Positions 1 through 7,679 are shown, numbered from the stretch's first letter. The stretch: 64,000 nucleotides of DNA from Simplicispira metamorpha (GCF_004341365.1 NZ_SLXH01000002.1:142396-206395); one strand, 5' to 3'. Translations and numbers: made by a program. Notes: generated from the sequence alone by a model not told the origin.

Positions 1-678
1 CACTTCTTCGCCTTGCAGCGTGACCATGCGCTGCGGGTCGGCAGCGCTGCCGTACTGCGCCACCAGCAGGCGTGCCACCTCGTCCGACAGCGGGGTGGAC
101 GCCACCGGGTAGCGCAGCACATCGGCAATGCCCACGCAGGGCAGTTGCAGCAGTGGGTGGTCGGCGCGGCAGACAAACCCCGCTGGCTGGTAGCCCAGCG
201 ACGTGATGTGCAGGTCGGGGGCCGGCGCCACCCGGTAGGCATCAATCACCAGCGCGTCCAGCTGGCGTGCGCGCAATTGCAGCAGTTGCAGCTCGGTGGA
301 GCCGCGCGTGATCGAGACGCGCAGGTCGGGGTGCTGCCCGGCGGCATGGCACAGCAGCGGCGTGGTCAGCAAGGCGCCGGGGCCTGATCCCAGGCCCACG
401 CGAATCTGGCCGCCGCCGCCTTGCAGCAGCTCGGCGCTGCGCTGGAGTTCCGAAGCCTCCAGCACGATGCGCCGTGCGCGCACCACCACCTCGCAGCCCA
501 GCGGCGTCAGCTCGTTGCGTTTGCCGATGCGGTCGAGCAACTTGCCACCCAATTCTTCTTCCAGGTTCTGGATGCTGCGGCTCAGCGCCGACTGCGTGAT
601 AAAGCACTGCTCTGCCGCCCGGCTGAACGAGCCGGTATCGGCCAGCGCCAGCAAATGCTCCAGGTGTTTGATATTCAT
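1..678 (-). CDS. LysR-family transcriptional regulator (C-terminus beyond window)
   Basis: The reverse strand reads 226 codons from an ATG at 678 and runs off the left edge, so the C-terminal part is missing. Residues 1-60 form the typical LysR winged helix-turn-helix (motif FSRAAEQCFITQSALSRSIQ), and the following residues fit the start of the periplasmic-binding-like effector domain. The gene is divergent from a Bug-type binding protein and a peptidase, so by the usual LysR arrangement it probably controls them in response to their substrate. Two dyad sites with T-N11-A spacing lie in the 108-bp divergent intergenic region. The family call is firm; the inducer is unknown. Confidence 0.93.
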   Translation of the reverse strand, partial: MNIKHLEHLLALADTGSFSRAAEQCFITQSALSRSIQNLEEELGGKLLDRIGKRNELTPLGCEVVVRARRIVLEASELQRSAELLQGGGGQIRVGLGSGPGALLTTPLLCHAAGQHPDLRVSITRGSTELQLLQLRARQLDALVIDAYRVAPAPDLHITSLGYQPAGFVCRADHPLLQLPCVGIADVLRYPVASTPLSDEVARLLVAQYGSAADPQRMVTLQGEEV

Positions 679-686
679 GCTGACCT

Positions 687-701
687 ATTCGCTCAAAGAA
701 T
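687..701. promoter_or_regulatory. Putative LysR box 1 (attc-N7-gaat)
   Basis: An imperfectly spaced dyad attc-N7-gaat carries the LysR T-N11-A signature, 9 bp upstream of the regulator's start. It lies in the LysR/Bug divergent promoter region. This is inferred from sequence only. Confidence 0.45.
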
Positions 702-717
702 ATTTATCAGAAAAATA

Positions 718-732
718 ATGCATTAGACGCAT
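718..732. promoter_or_regulatory. Putative LysR box 2 (atgc-N7-gcat)
   Basis: A second T-N11-A dyad, atgc-N7-gcat, begins 31 bp after the first, about three helical turns, so both would lie on the same DNA face. This matches the recognition-site plus activation-site layout of LysR promoters. It sits about 55 bp upstream of the start of the binding protein. Confidence 0.42.
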
Positions 733-786
733 AAAAAACGCCGCCCTACGATGGCGCTTCCAACCCACCACAACGACGAGACAAAC

Positions 787-1785
787 ATGACCTTTTGCAA
801 ACGCCGCTTTCTCCAGCACAGTGCTGCCTGGTTCGCTGGCCTGGGCCTGGCCGCTGGTGCCATGGCGCAGAGTTTTCCTGCCAAGCCCGTCACGTTGATG
901 GTGCCGTACCCGGCGGGCGGCATCTCGGACGTGATTGCCCGCACGGTGAACAACGCGCTCTCCAAGCAGCTGGGCCAGCCCGTGGTGGTAGAAAACCTGG
1001 GCGGCGCCAACGGCTCCATCGGCGCGCAGAAGGTACTCAACGCACCAGCTGATGGCCACATGGTTTTCCAGGGCTCGCCCAACGAGCTGATCCTGGCGCC
1101 GCTGGCCATTTCGTCCATCAAGTTCAAGAGCGAAGACTTCCGCCTGGTGCAGATGATTGCCACGGCGCAGATTGCGTTTTTGGCGCGCAAAGACATTCCG
1201 GCCAACAGCGTCGATGAGTTTCTGGACTACGCGCGCAAGATGGCCAAAGAGGGCAAGCCCGTCACCTACGCCTCGGTGGGGCCTGGCAGCTTCTACCACC
1301 TGCTGGGCGAGCATTTGTCCAAAACCACCGGCATTGCCATGACGCATGTGCCCTACAAAGGCGCCGCGCCCGCCAGCCAGGATTTGATTGCCAGCCAGGT
1401 CGATATCTTCCTGGGGCCCTACGGCAAGATGTACGAAGGCTTGTACAAGGACGGCAAGATCAAGATCCTGGCCATGCTCAACAAGACGCGCGAAGAAAGC
1501 ACCAAGCAATACCCCCTGATCACCGAGAGCAAGCAGCTCAAGGACTTTGATTTCAATATCTGGACGGGTTACTTCGTCAAGAAAGACACGCCCGAGCCCA
1601 TCGTGCAGGTGCTGCACAAGGCCATCACCGACACGCTGAGCGATCCGACCGTCCACGCCGGCCTGGAGGCCAGCAGCCAGCTGACGGCCAAGCCGCTGCC
1701 GCTGGCGGCGGTGGGCAAGGCCTATGCCGACGGTACGGCGCAGTTCCGTGCCATTGCCAAGTCCATCGATTTGCAGGCGCAGTAA
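787..1785 (+). CDS. Tripartite tricarboxylate transporter substrate-binding protein (Bug/TctC family)
   Basis: A 332-residue protein with a cleavable signal at about residues 1-27 (MTFCKRRFLQHS...AAGAMAQ) followed by the Bug opening 'FPAKPVTLMVPYPAGGISDV'. It also has the characteristic 'YAS.GPGSFYHLLGE' and 'HVPYKGAAPASQDLI' segments that cradle a carboxylate ligand. Bug proteins are periplasmic receptors for small carboxylic acids, many without a linked transporter; no TctA/TctB genes are present here. The start at 787 is preferred over an in-frame ATG at 751 because it begins the signal peptide directly. It is followed 4 bp later by an M20 amidohydrolase, suggesting uptake and hydrolysis of an acylated amino acid or similar compound. 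Confidence 0.93.
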   Translation: MTFCKRRFLQHSAAWFAGLGLAAGAMAQSFPAKPVTLMVPYPAGGISDVIARTVNNALSKQLGQPVVVENLGGANGSIGAQKVLNAPADGHMVFQGSPNELILAPLAISSIKFKSEDFRLVQMIATAQIAFLARKDIPANSVDEFLDYARKMAKEGKPVTYASVGPGSFYHLLGEHLSKTTGIAMTHVPYKGAAPASQDLIASQVDIFLGPYGKMYEGLYKDGKIKILAMLNKTREESTKQYPLITESKQLKDFDFNIWTGYFVKKDTPEPIVQVLHKAITDTLSDPTVHAGLEASSQLTAKPLPLAAVGKAYADGTAQFRAIAKSIDLQAQ

Positions 1786-1789
1786 CACC

Positions 1790-2992
1790 ATGCCAGGCTC
1801 CCTGTCCCGCAGCCCCGGCACCTTGTCGGCCTTGCACGCCTTGTCGGCGGAGTTCACGGCGCTGCGCCGCGACATCCATCGCCACCCCGAACTGGGCTAC
1901 CAGGAGTTCCGTACCAGTGAGCTGGTGGCCCAGCGGCTGGCCTCCTGGGGCTACCGCGTCACGCGCGGCCTGGGGGGTACGGGGGTGGTGGGCCAGCTGG
2001 TGTGTGGCCAGGGCGGCAAGCGATTGGGCCTGCGCGCCGATATGGATGCGCTGCCCATCCAGGAGGCCACCGGCCTGCCGCACGCCAGCAGCCACGCTGG
2101 CCTGATGCACGCCTGCGGGCATGACGGCCATACCGCCATGCTGCTGGCCGCAGCCAAGCACCTGGCCGAGCACGGCCAGTTTGATGGCACGCTCAACCTC
2201 ATCTTTCAGCCTGCCGAGGAGGGCCTGGGCGGCGCCAAAAAGATGATGGAAGACGGCCTGTTTGAGCAGTTTCCGTGCGACGCCATTTTTGCCATGCACA
2301 ACATGCCGGGTTTTCCGCGCGGCCAGTTGCTGCTGCGCGAGGGCGCCACCATGGCCTCCAGCGAGAACATCACCATCACGCTGCAAGGCCAGGGCGGCCA
2401 TGGCGCTATGCCGCACGTGGCCATCGACCCGGTGGTGGCCGGTGCGGCCATCGTGATGGGCTTGCAGACCATCGTGGCGCGCAATGTGCCGCCGCTGCAC
2501 ATGGCGGTGATCACCGTCGGCGCTTTCCAGGCGGGCGAGGCCAACAACGTGATTCCGCAAACGGCCACGCTGAAACTGAGCGTGCGCTCGCTAGACCGCG
2601 CGGTGCGCCAGCTGCTCAACCGCCGCATCCGCGAGCTGGTCGAGGCGCAGGCGCACAGCTACGGCTGCCAGGCCACGGTGGATTTTCAGGGGGGCTACCC
2701 GGTGCTGGTCAACACCCAGCCCGAGACCGAGTTTGCGCGCCAGGTAGCGCTGGAGCTGCTGGGGGCCGACCAGGTGGTGCTGCAAACGGCCCCCCTGACC
2801 GGCAGCGAGGACTTTGCCTTCATGCTGGAGCAGGTGCCGGGCAGCTATCTGTTCATTGGCAACGGCGACGCGGCCAGCGGCGGCCACGGCGCCTGCATGG
2901 TGCACAACCCGAACTACGATTTTGACGACGGCAACATCGCCATCGGCAGCGCCTACTGGGTGCGGTTGACCGAGCGGTTTTTGTCGGCCTGA
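1790..2992 (+). CDS. M20-family amidohydrolase (hippurate hydrolase/aminoacylase type)
   Basis: A 400-residue cytoplasmic metallopeptidase of the M20D/amidohydrolase type. Metal-ligand motifs are visible: RADMDALP (about 82-89), MHACGHDGH (about 106-114), PAEEG (about 141-145) and a C-terminal GSEDFAFM. The dimerisation domain with GQGGHGAMPH lies between them. Members cleave N-acyl amino acids, hippurate or indole-acetyl conjugates. The start at 1790 is 4 bp after the stop of the Bug protein, so the two are cotranscribed and the enzyme probably acts on the receptor's ligand. Exact substrate is not readable from sequence. Confidence 0.93.
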   Translation: MPGSLSRSPGTLSALHALSAEFTALRRDIHRHPELGYQEFRTSELVAQRLASWGYRVTRGLGGTGVVGQLVCGQGGKRLGLRADMDALPIQEATGLPHASSHAGLMHACGHDGHTAMLLAAAKHLAEHGQFDGTLNLIFQPAEEGLGGAKKMMEDGLFEQFPCDAIFAMHNMPGFPRGQLLLREGATMASSENITITLQGQGGHGAMPHVAIDPVVAGAAIVMGLQTIVARNVPPLHMAVITVGAFQAGEANNVIPQTATLKLSVRSLDRAVRQLLNRRIRELVEAQAHSYGCQATVDFQGGYPVLVNTQPETEFARQVALELLGADQVVLQTAPLTGSEDFAFMLEQVPGSYLFIGNGDAASGGHGACMVHNPNYDFDDGNIAIGSAYWVRLTERFLSA

Positions 2993-3029
2993 ATCGTGCC
3001 GGGGCGTCCGGGCAGAGCGGTGCGGCGGG

Positions 3030-3854
3030 TCAGCTGCCCAGGTAGTGCCAGGCCCATTGCTGTTGCAGGCGCAGCCAATCGGCGGCATCAGGCACGTGGG
3101 CTTGCAGGGCGTTCCAGTCGCAGGCCAGCTCCAGCGGTGCGCCGGTGGCGGGGTGGGGCACGGTCAGCGATTGCGCGTGCAGCCACAGCCGTGTCTGCCC
3201 CAGTTGCTCTGCCCACCAGCGGTTGAGCGGGCCTTTGCCGTGGGTAGCGTCGCCCAAAATGGGGTGGGCCAGGTGCTTGAGGTGGCGCCGGATCTGGTGG
3301 CGCCGCCCGGTCGTGGGCACGGCTTCGACCAGCGAGGCGCGCGTGGTGGGGTGGCGCGCATCAAAGCACGCGTTCAACTCCAGGCGCGCCAGGCAGCGAA
3401 AGCGGGTGTGGGCGTCTTGCACCGGCGCATCCGGGGGCGCATCGTCGGGGCGCAGAGGGTGGTGGACGTCGGCGTGTTCCGGCAACCAGCCGCGCACCAG
3501 GGCGATGTAGCGTTTGTGCGTGCGCTGCTGCTCAAAGGCCAGGCCCAGGGCGCGGGCGGCATCGCTGTGCAGCGCCATCACGAGCACGCCGCAGGTGCCT
3601 TTGTCGAGCCGGTGTACCGGGTACACGCGCTGGCCCAGCTGGTCGCGCAGGGTTTGCAGCACGAAGCGGGTTTCGCCCGCGTCCAGCCCGGTGCGGTGTA
3701 CCAGCCAGCCTGCGGGCTTGTATACCGCCACCAGATGTTCATCGCGCCACAGGATGTGCAGCGGGCCGGGGATGCTGGCATCGGTACCGGCACGGTCGTG
3801 CGCCTGCGGTGCCGGGCTGGTGGGCGGCAGGGGCGGTGGTGGCAGGTTGCTCAT
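3030..3854 (-). CDS. truC: tRNA pseudouridine(65) synthase TruC
   Basis: A 274-residue RluA-family pseudouridine synthase without an S4 domain. The catalytic motif HRLDKGTCGVL places the nucleophilic aspartate at about residue 84. The segments 'LVAVYKPAGWLVHR', 'KRYIALVRGWLPE', 'TTGRRHQIRRHLKHLAHPI' and 'GDATHGKG' follow the TruC subgroup, which modifies U65 of tRNA. The start at 3854 is chosen because the upstream in-frame extension is proline/arginine-rich and overlaps the nuclease gene. It converges with the M20 gene and is cotranscribed with the nuclease, 19 bp upstream. Confidence 0.9.
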   Translation of the reverse strand: MSNLPPPPLPPTSPAPQAHDRAGTDASIPGPLHILWRDEHLVAVYKPAGWLVHRTGLDAGETRFVLQTLRDQLGQRVYPVHRLDKGTCGVLVMALHSDAARALGLAFEQQRTHKRYIALVRGWLPEHADVHHPLRPDDAPPDAPVQDAHTRFRCLARLELNACFDARHPTTRASLVEAVPTTGRRHQIRRHLKHLAHPILGDATHGKGPLNRWWAEQLGQTRLWLHAQSLTVPHPATGAPLELACDWNALQAHVPDAADWLRLQQQWAWHYLGS

Positions 3855-3873
3855 CGTGCGCTGGCGTGTGGCA

Positions 3874-4374
3874 TCAGCGGCGCTGGTAGCGGCGGCGGTA
3901 GTCCCACGGCGCCAGCGGGCGCGCTTGCGACCACAGCCCGACTTTGCTGGCCCGGGCCTCGCGTTGCAGGGGCACCAGTTGCGGGTGCTGCTTGGCGTAG
4001 GGCGTGTACACCCAGGCCAGGCCTGCACGCACCTGGGCCGTGGCCACGTCGGTGTTGCCGCAGCGCACGCTGGCCACGGTGCGGCCATATCTGTCGGTTT
4101 CGTGCGGCTGTATGGTGGCCGTGCGCCCGGCGCACAGCTTGAGCAGGTTGAGCCGCGCACGGCTGCCAAAGGCTTGTCGGCTTTCGGGGGCGTCGATGGC
4201 GGCAATGCGCACTTTGACGGGTTGGGCGTAGGCGCCACGCTGGTTGCAGCGGGCGGTAAGGGTGTCGCCATCGCTCACGGCGACGACCAGGCACAGCATG
4301 ACGGCAAGGGACACGGGAGACAAAAAGACAGCAAGCAAAACGGGCCAGGGCCGCAGGCGGTGCCGTATGGCCAC
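3874..4374 (-). CDS. Thermonuclease (SNase)-family nuclease, exported or membrane-anchored
   Basis: A 166-residue protein with a hydrophobic N-terminal segment (about 10-32) that may be an uncleaved anchor or a signal peptide, then a staphylococcal-nuclease fold. SNase marks are DGDTLT (35-40), the RIAAIDAPES metal/catalytic segment (about 56-65), DRYGR (94-98) and GLAWVY (118-123). The family cleaves DNA and RNA with calcium. The size is normal for small bacterial SNase-like proteins. It sits directly upstream of truC on the same strand; no functional link between the two is apparent. Confidence 0.88.
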   Translation of the reverse strand: MAIRHRLRPWPVLLAVFLSPVSLAVMLCLVVAVSDGDTLTARCNQRGAYAQPVKVRIAAIDAPESRQAFGSRARLNLLKLCAGRTATIQPHETDRYGRTVASVRCGNTDVATAQVRAGLAWVYTPYAKQHPQLVPLQREARASKVGLWSQARPLAPWDYRRRYQRR

Positions 4375-4440
4375 CGCCCAGCGCCGTGGGCGGGGGGCGA
4401 ACTATAGCGTTTGCCCGCGTACTTGGCAGCGCGTGTGCCG

Positions 4441-4543
4441 ATTGCCTTATTTTTAGGCGCTGCGTCAAAACCCAATGCTGGCGCGGCTTTGCGCGCTTGT
4501 CCACGAAGTTATCCACAGATTGGCCCACAGTGTCTGGGTACAA
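4441..4543 (+). repeat. Intergenic repeat copy A with consensus DnaA box
   Basis: A ~100-bp sequence that recurs exactly 300 bp downstream with roughly three-quarters identity by eye. It contains ttgcct-t-ttttgggcg-like and aaaccca-tgctgg-like blocks, then cttgtcc, and a perfect TTATCCACA DnaA box at 4509-4517 followed by ttggcccacag. No gene is credible here. It may be a dispersed family element or a DnaA-titrating site. Confidence 0.7.
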
Positions 4544-4630
4544 ATAGGCGGCGGTTGTGGGCCCTGCCGGGGTGCCTGGATGCGGGTGGCTTGTGGCCGG
4601 TGTGGGGTAGGTGGGGCTGGTGGGGGCGGT

Positions 4631-4700
4631 CAATTTTTAGTCAAAACTGGCTCAAAGCCTTACGCACTGGGCGCGAGCAGCTATCAAAATAGTCAATTCA
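4631..4700 (+). repeat. Dispersed intergenic repeat, degenerate copy 1
   Basis: This resembles the dispersed hairpin repeat found elsewhere in the window: a T-rich start (tttttagtcaaaactggctcaaagcc), a central gcgc-containing part and a terminal agcagctatcaaaatag. It is degenerate, with little remaining dyad symmetry. It lies between the two copies of the DnaA-box repeat. Confidence 0.5.
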
Positions 4701-4740
4701 AAGGCCGGACGGGGCGCAGTGGCGGCATGGCAGCGGCGCT

Positions 4741-4843
4741 TTGCCTGTTTTTTGGGCGGTGCTGGCAAACCCAGTGCTGGTGCGGGTTTGGCGCACTTGT
4801 CCGGGTAGTTGTCCACAGCTTGGCGCACAGCTGCGGGGGACAA
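4741..4843 (+). repeat. Intergenic repeat copy B with near-consensus DnaA box
   Basis: Second copy of the 4441 repeat, offset by exactly 300 bp. It has ttgcctgttttttgggcg, aaacccagtgctgg, cttgtcc and TTGTCCACA (4809-4817, one mismatch to the DnaA box), then cttggcgcacag. Whole block 4375-4949 is otherwise without a supportable gene: the long open frames through it are low-complexity shadows in high-GC DNA. Confidence 0.68.
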
Positions 4844-4949
4844 GCTGGGGGCCGGGGGCTGCGCACAGGTGGGCATCGCCGACAATGCCCCGTTGCGGCG
4901 CTGCGCCCTTCCTCTTTTTTGCTGCCTTGTTGTTGAAAGCCGTATTCCT

Positions 4950-5849
4950 GTGATCAAGGGCCTTGTGGCGTCCGTGCTGGCGTCGTTGTTGTTTGGCGCG
5001 ATTTATTACCTGTCGCCGTTTTTGGCGCCGCTCGACGGAGAGCAGATTTTTGGCTGGCGCGTGCTCCTGACACTGCCCTTTACGACGGCGCTGCTGCTGT
5101 GGTGGGGTGAGGGCGCGCAGGTGCGGCTGCTGGCCATTCGGGTGTGCCAGCGCCCGGTGCTGGCACTGGGCCTGTGCCTGAGTGCAGCGCTGCTGGGTGT
5201 GCAGCTGTGGCTGTTCATGTGGGCGCCGCTGCAAGGGCGGGCGCTGCCGGTGTCGCTGGGCTACTTTTTGCTGCCGCTGGCACTGGTGCTGGTGGGGCGG
5301 CTGTTTTACCGCGAGCAGCTGGGCCGGGCCCAGCTGCTGGCCAGCGCCCTGGCCGGTGCCGGTGTGGCGCACGAACTGCTGCGCGTGGGCGGCGTTTCCT
5401 GGGAGACGGCGTTGGTGGCGCTGGGCTATCCGGCGTATTTCATGCTACGGCGTTTTTTGCGCACCGAAGGGCTGGCAGGCCACTGGCTGGACATGCTGCT
5501 GCTGGCCCCGGCGGCGCTGTGGTTTACCCTGCGGGCGCCGACGAGCTGGCCGCTGGTGGCGGACACCCCCGCGCTGCCACTGTTGCTGCCCGCGCTGGGG
5601 CTGGTCAGCGCGGTGGCGCTGGCGCTGTACATGGCCGCCAGCCGCTGGCTGCCCATGGGGCTGTTTGGCCTGCTCTCGTATGTCGAGCCGGTGCTGCTGG
5701 TGCTGGTGGCGCTGCTGCTGGGCGAGTCGCTGGCGCCGGGGCAGTGGCCCACATATGCCTTCGTGTTTGCCGCTGTGGGCGTGCTGGTGCTCGAAGGCGT
5801 GTGGCGCCTGTGGCACACACCCCAGGCGCTGGCCAAGACCGCACCGTGA
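4950..5849 (+). CDS. RarD-like EamA-family permease
   Basis: A 299-residue, very hydrophobic protein with about ten membrane segments in two EamA-type halves. The opening 'LASLLFGAIYYLSPFLAPLDGEQIFGWRVL' and the C-terminal 'GLLSYVEPVLLVLVALLLGES' match the RarD subgroup of drug/metabolite transporters. A GTG at 4950 is chosen as start because it places the first membrane helix at the N-terminus as in relatives; the open frame continues upstream into repeat DNA with no family similarity. Only a weak ribosome site (gaaag) precedes it. Substrate unknown. Confidence 0.82.
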   Translation: MIKGLVASVLASLLFGAIYYLSPFLAPLDGEQIFGWRVLLTLPFTTALLLWWGEGAQVRLLAIRVCQRPVLALGLCLSAALLGVQLWLFMWAPLQGRALPVSLGYFLLPLALVLVGRLFYREQLGRAQLLASALAGAGVAHELLRVGGVSWETALVALGYPAYFMLRRFLRTEGLAGHWLDMLLLAPAALWFTLRAPTSWPLVADTPALPLLLPALGLVSAVALALYMAASRWLPMGLFGLLSYVEPVLLVLVALLLGESLAPGQWPTYAFVFAAVGVLVLEGVWRLWHTPQALAKTAP

Positions 5850-5927
5850 TACGGCGCTGAGTGCGCAAACATGTTCCGGGCGGGGCCATGTACTGGTTTT
5901 TTTCAATCACTCACCAAAGGAAGAAAC

Positions 5928-6914
5928 ATGGATCAACCCATCCGAATCGCTATCGCTGGCCACGGCAACCTGGGCCGAGGTGTGGAGGCCGCCTTGGCCA
6001 AAAACCCCGATATGCAGCTGGTGGGCCTCTACACCCGCCGCGCGCCTGAGCGCATCACACCGCTGCAAGCGGGAACCCCGGTGTACGCCATGGGCGCCCT
6101 GCACGGGCACACCGACCAGATCGACGTGCTGATTCTGTGCGGCGGCTCCAAGACCGACCTGCCCCAGCAAGGCCCCGCGTTGGCAGCGCTGTTCAACACG
6201 GTGGACAGCTTTGACACGCACGCGTGCATCCCTGAATACTTTGCTGCCGTGGACGCGCCCGCCCGTGCCCACGGCAAAACCGCGCTGATTTCTGCGGGCT
6301 GGGACCCGGGCATGTTCTCGGTGCAGCGCGTCATGGGCGAGGCGCTGTTGCCCGATGGCGCCACCTACACCTTCTGGGGCAAGGGCCTGAGCCAGGGGCA
6401 TTCCGACGCCATCCGCCGCATCTCGGGCGTGGCGGCGGGCGTGCAATACACCATCCCTGTGCCCGAAGCGGTGGAGCAGGTGCGCAGCGGCACCCGCCCG
6501 GTGCTGAGCACGCGCCAGAAGCACCGGCGCGAATGCTTTGTGGTGCTGCAAACCGGCGCAGACCCCGGCACCGTGCGCCGCGCCATCGTCACCATGCCGC
6601 ACTACTTTGATGAATACGACACGCAGGTTCACTTCATCACCCACGAGGAACTGCGCCGCGACCACAGCGCCATGCCACACGGCGGCTTTGTCATTCGCAG
6701 CGGCAACACCACGCCCGAAAACGGCCAGGTGATCGAGTACGGCCTCACGCTGGACAGCAACCCCGAGTTCACCGCCAGCGTGCTGGTGGCCTATGCCCGT
6801 GCGGTGTACCGCCTGCACCAGCAGGGGCAGTACGGCGCCAAAACGGTGCTGGACGTGGCGCCGGGCTTGCTGTCGCCGCACAGCCCCGAGCATTTGCGCG
6901 CGCATGCGTTGTGA
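5928..6914 (+). CDS. ddh: meso-Diaminopimelate D-dehydrogenase
   Basis: A 328-residue NADP-dependent enzyme that reductively aminates tetrahydrodipicolinate to meso-diaminopimelate in one step, bypassing the succinylase route for lysine and peptidoglycan. The Rossmann motif AGHGNLG is at about 10-16; CGGSKTDLPQQGP and SAGWDPGMFS are characteristic of Ddh, and the length is that of the family. A good ribosome site (aaaggaag) precedes the ATG at 5928, which is preferred over upstream in-frame starts. It follows the RarD-like gene on the same strand after 78 bp. Confidence 0.93.
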   Translation: MDQPIRIAIAGHGNLGRGVEAALAKNPDMQLVGLYTRRAPERITPLQAGTPVYAMGALHGHTDQIDVLILCGGSKTDLPQQGPALAALFNTVDSFDTHACIPEYFAAVDAPARAHGKTALISAGWDPGMFSVQRVMGEALLPDGATYTFWGKGLSQGHSDAIRRISGVAAGVQYTIPVPEAVEQVRSGTRPVLSTRQKHRRECFVVLQTGADPGTVRRAIVTMPHYFDEYDTQVHFITHEELRRDHSAMPHGGFVIRSGNTTPENGQVIEYGLTLDSNPEFTASVLVAYARAVYRLHQQGQYGAKTVLDVAPGLLSPHSPEHLRAHAL

Positions 6915-6920
6915 TCACTT

Positions 6921-6980
6921 TTGAGTGCCGAATAGGTTTCTAGCGCTTGCTGGGTAAGCGCTAGTAGCTATCATTTTTGA
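6921..6980 (+). repeat. Dispersed hairpin repeat, copy 2
   Basis: Best-preserved symmetric copy: ctagcgctt (6940-6948), 7-nt loop, aagcgctag (6956-6964), flanked by tttgagtgcc and tagctatcattttt. It follows ddh and may act as a transcription terminator or mRNA-stabilising 3' structure. Confidence 0.75.
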
Positions 6981-7025
6981 AGAAATCACCAGCCACTTTC
7001 CATGGCTGGCAAAAAAATCCAGGTT

Positions 7026-7046
7026 CCTATATGAATTTCATATAGG
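7026..7046. promoter_or_regulatory. Perfect palindrome cctatatgaa-t-ttcatatagg (operator-like)
   Basis: Two perfect 10-bp arms around one central base, lying 25 bp upstream of the start codon of the type I secretion operon. The half-site cctatatgaa recurs at 7066-7075 over the start codon. This is a plausible operator for an autoregulated first gene. It also contains a mini-frame (ATG at 7031, four codons, stop at 7043). Confidence 0.6.
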
Positions 7047-7075
7047 AGGCGGTTACACTGCGCCTCCTATATGAA
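7037..7075 (+). promoter_or_regulatory. 15-bp hairpin covering AGGAGG and the start codon
   Basis: Arms 7037-7051 and 7061-7075 are perfectly complementary over 15 bp with a 9-nt loop (gttacactg). In RNA the AGGAGG at 7044-7049 would pair with CCTCCT at 7063-7068, and the ATG at 7071 would sit in the stem. Folding would therefore block initiation unless opened by a protein, a ligand or upstream translation. Confidence 0.6.
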
Positions 7076-7679
7076 TTCCACACTGCGCATTCCGCTCAAT
7101 GCTTCGCCTGAACAGGTGCAGCGCCTGCAGGCTTTGCAGCAGGGCTTTGCGCAGGTGTGCAACGCACTGGCGCCGCTGGTGCAGCAAACGCGCATCTGGA
7201 ACCGGGTGGCGCTGCACCACCTGGCCTACCGGCAGTTGCGTGAGCAGTTTCCCGAGATGGGCTCGCAGATGGTGTGCAACGCGATTTACTCCGTCTCGCG
7301 CACCTGCCGGCTGGTGTTTCAGCACCCGGCCAGCCCCTTTCACCTGACGCGCCTGGGCGACAAGCCGCTGCCGCGGCTGCGCTTTGCACCCAGCTGCCCC
7401 GTGTACTTTGACCGGCACACCCTGAGCCTCAAGGGCGGGCAGTTGTCCATGTTCACGTTGGACGGGCGCATGCGCTTTCAGCTGGCGTTGCGCCCCGAAG
7501 ACGAGGCGGCGTTCCATGCCAGCAAACTGCGCGAGATCGTGCTGGCCCGCAGCCCTGATGGCGTGTACGTGCTGTCGTTCTTTTTGGTCGATCCCGATGA
7601 GCCCGCCGTGGCCAGCAGCCCTGCCTTGCCCGACGGTGGCGAAATTCCCGAGTATGTGATGGTTGAAGAAGTGGCATGA
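7071..7679 (+). CDS. TnpB/IS605 OrfB-like N-terminal-domain protein lacking RuvC
   Basis: A 202-residue protein. Residues 1-95 resemble the helical N-terminal part of TnpB ('LNASPEQVQRLQAL..GFAQVCNALAP', 'LREQFPEMGSQMV'). Residues about 105-172 resemble the beta-rich WED part ('VYFDRHTLSLKGGQLSMFT', 'GRMRFQL', 'IVLARSPDGVYVLSFFLV'). The RuvC nuclease domain that should follow is absent; an acidic tail ends the protein. The stop overlaps the ATG of the ABC transporter gene (ATGA), so it is a fixed part of the secretion operon rather than a transposon remnant by position. Function unknown: possibly a DNA- or RNA-binding regulator. The resemblance is by eye and needs a profile search. Confidence 0.6.
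   Translation: MNSTLRIPLNASPEQVQRLQALQQGFAQVCNALAPLVQQTRIWNRVALHHLAYRQLREQFPEMGSQMVCNAIYSVSRTCRLVFQHPASPFHLTRLGDKPLPRLRFAPSCPVYFDRHTLSLKGGQLSMFTLDGRMRFQLALRPEDEAAFHASKLREIVLARSPDGVYVLSFFLVDPDEPAVASSPALPDGGEIPEYVMVEEVA

Noticed and set aside
685..1875. Long reverse-strand open frame opposite the Bug binding protein
   Set aside because: It is an antisense shadow in high-GC DNA; the + strand has a full signal peptide and family motifs.
4475..4936. Open frame of 153 codons across the intergenic repeats
   Set aside because: Composition is that of repeat DNA, there is no recognisable domain, and it covers both repeat copies.
6989..7017. Hairpin ccagcca/tggctgg followed by aaaaaaa as a terminator
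   Set aside because: A terminator on the + strand needs T after the stem; here it is A, and on the reverse strand no gene ends here.
7071..7679. Remnant of an IS200/IS605 element
   Set aside because: No tnpA, no right end and no RuvC remains, and the gene is tightly overlapped with the ABC transporter gene; kept as a TnpB-like operon member instead.
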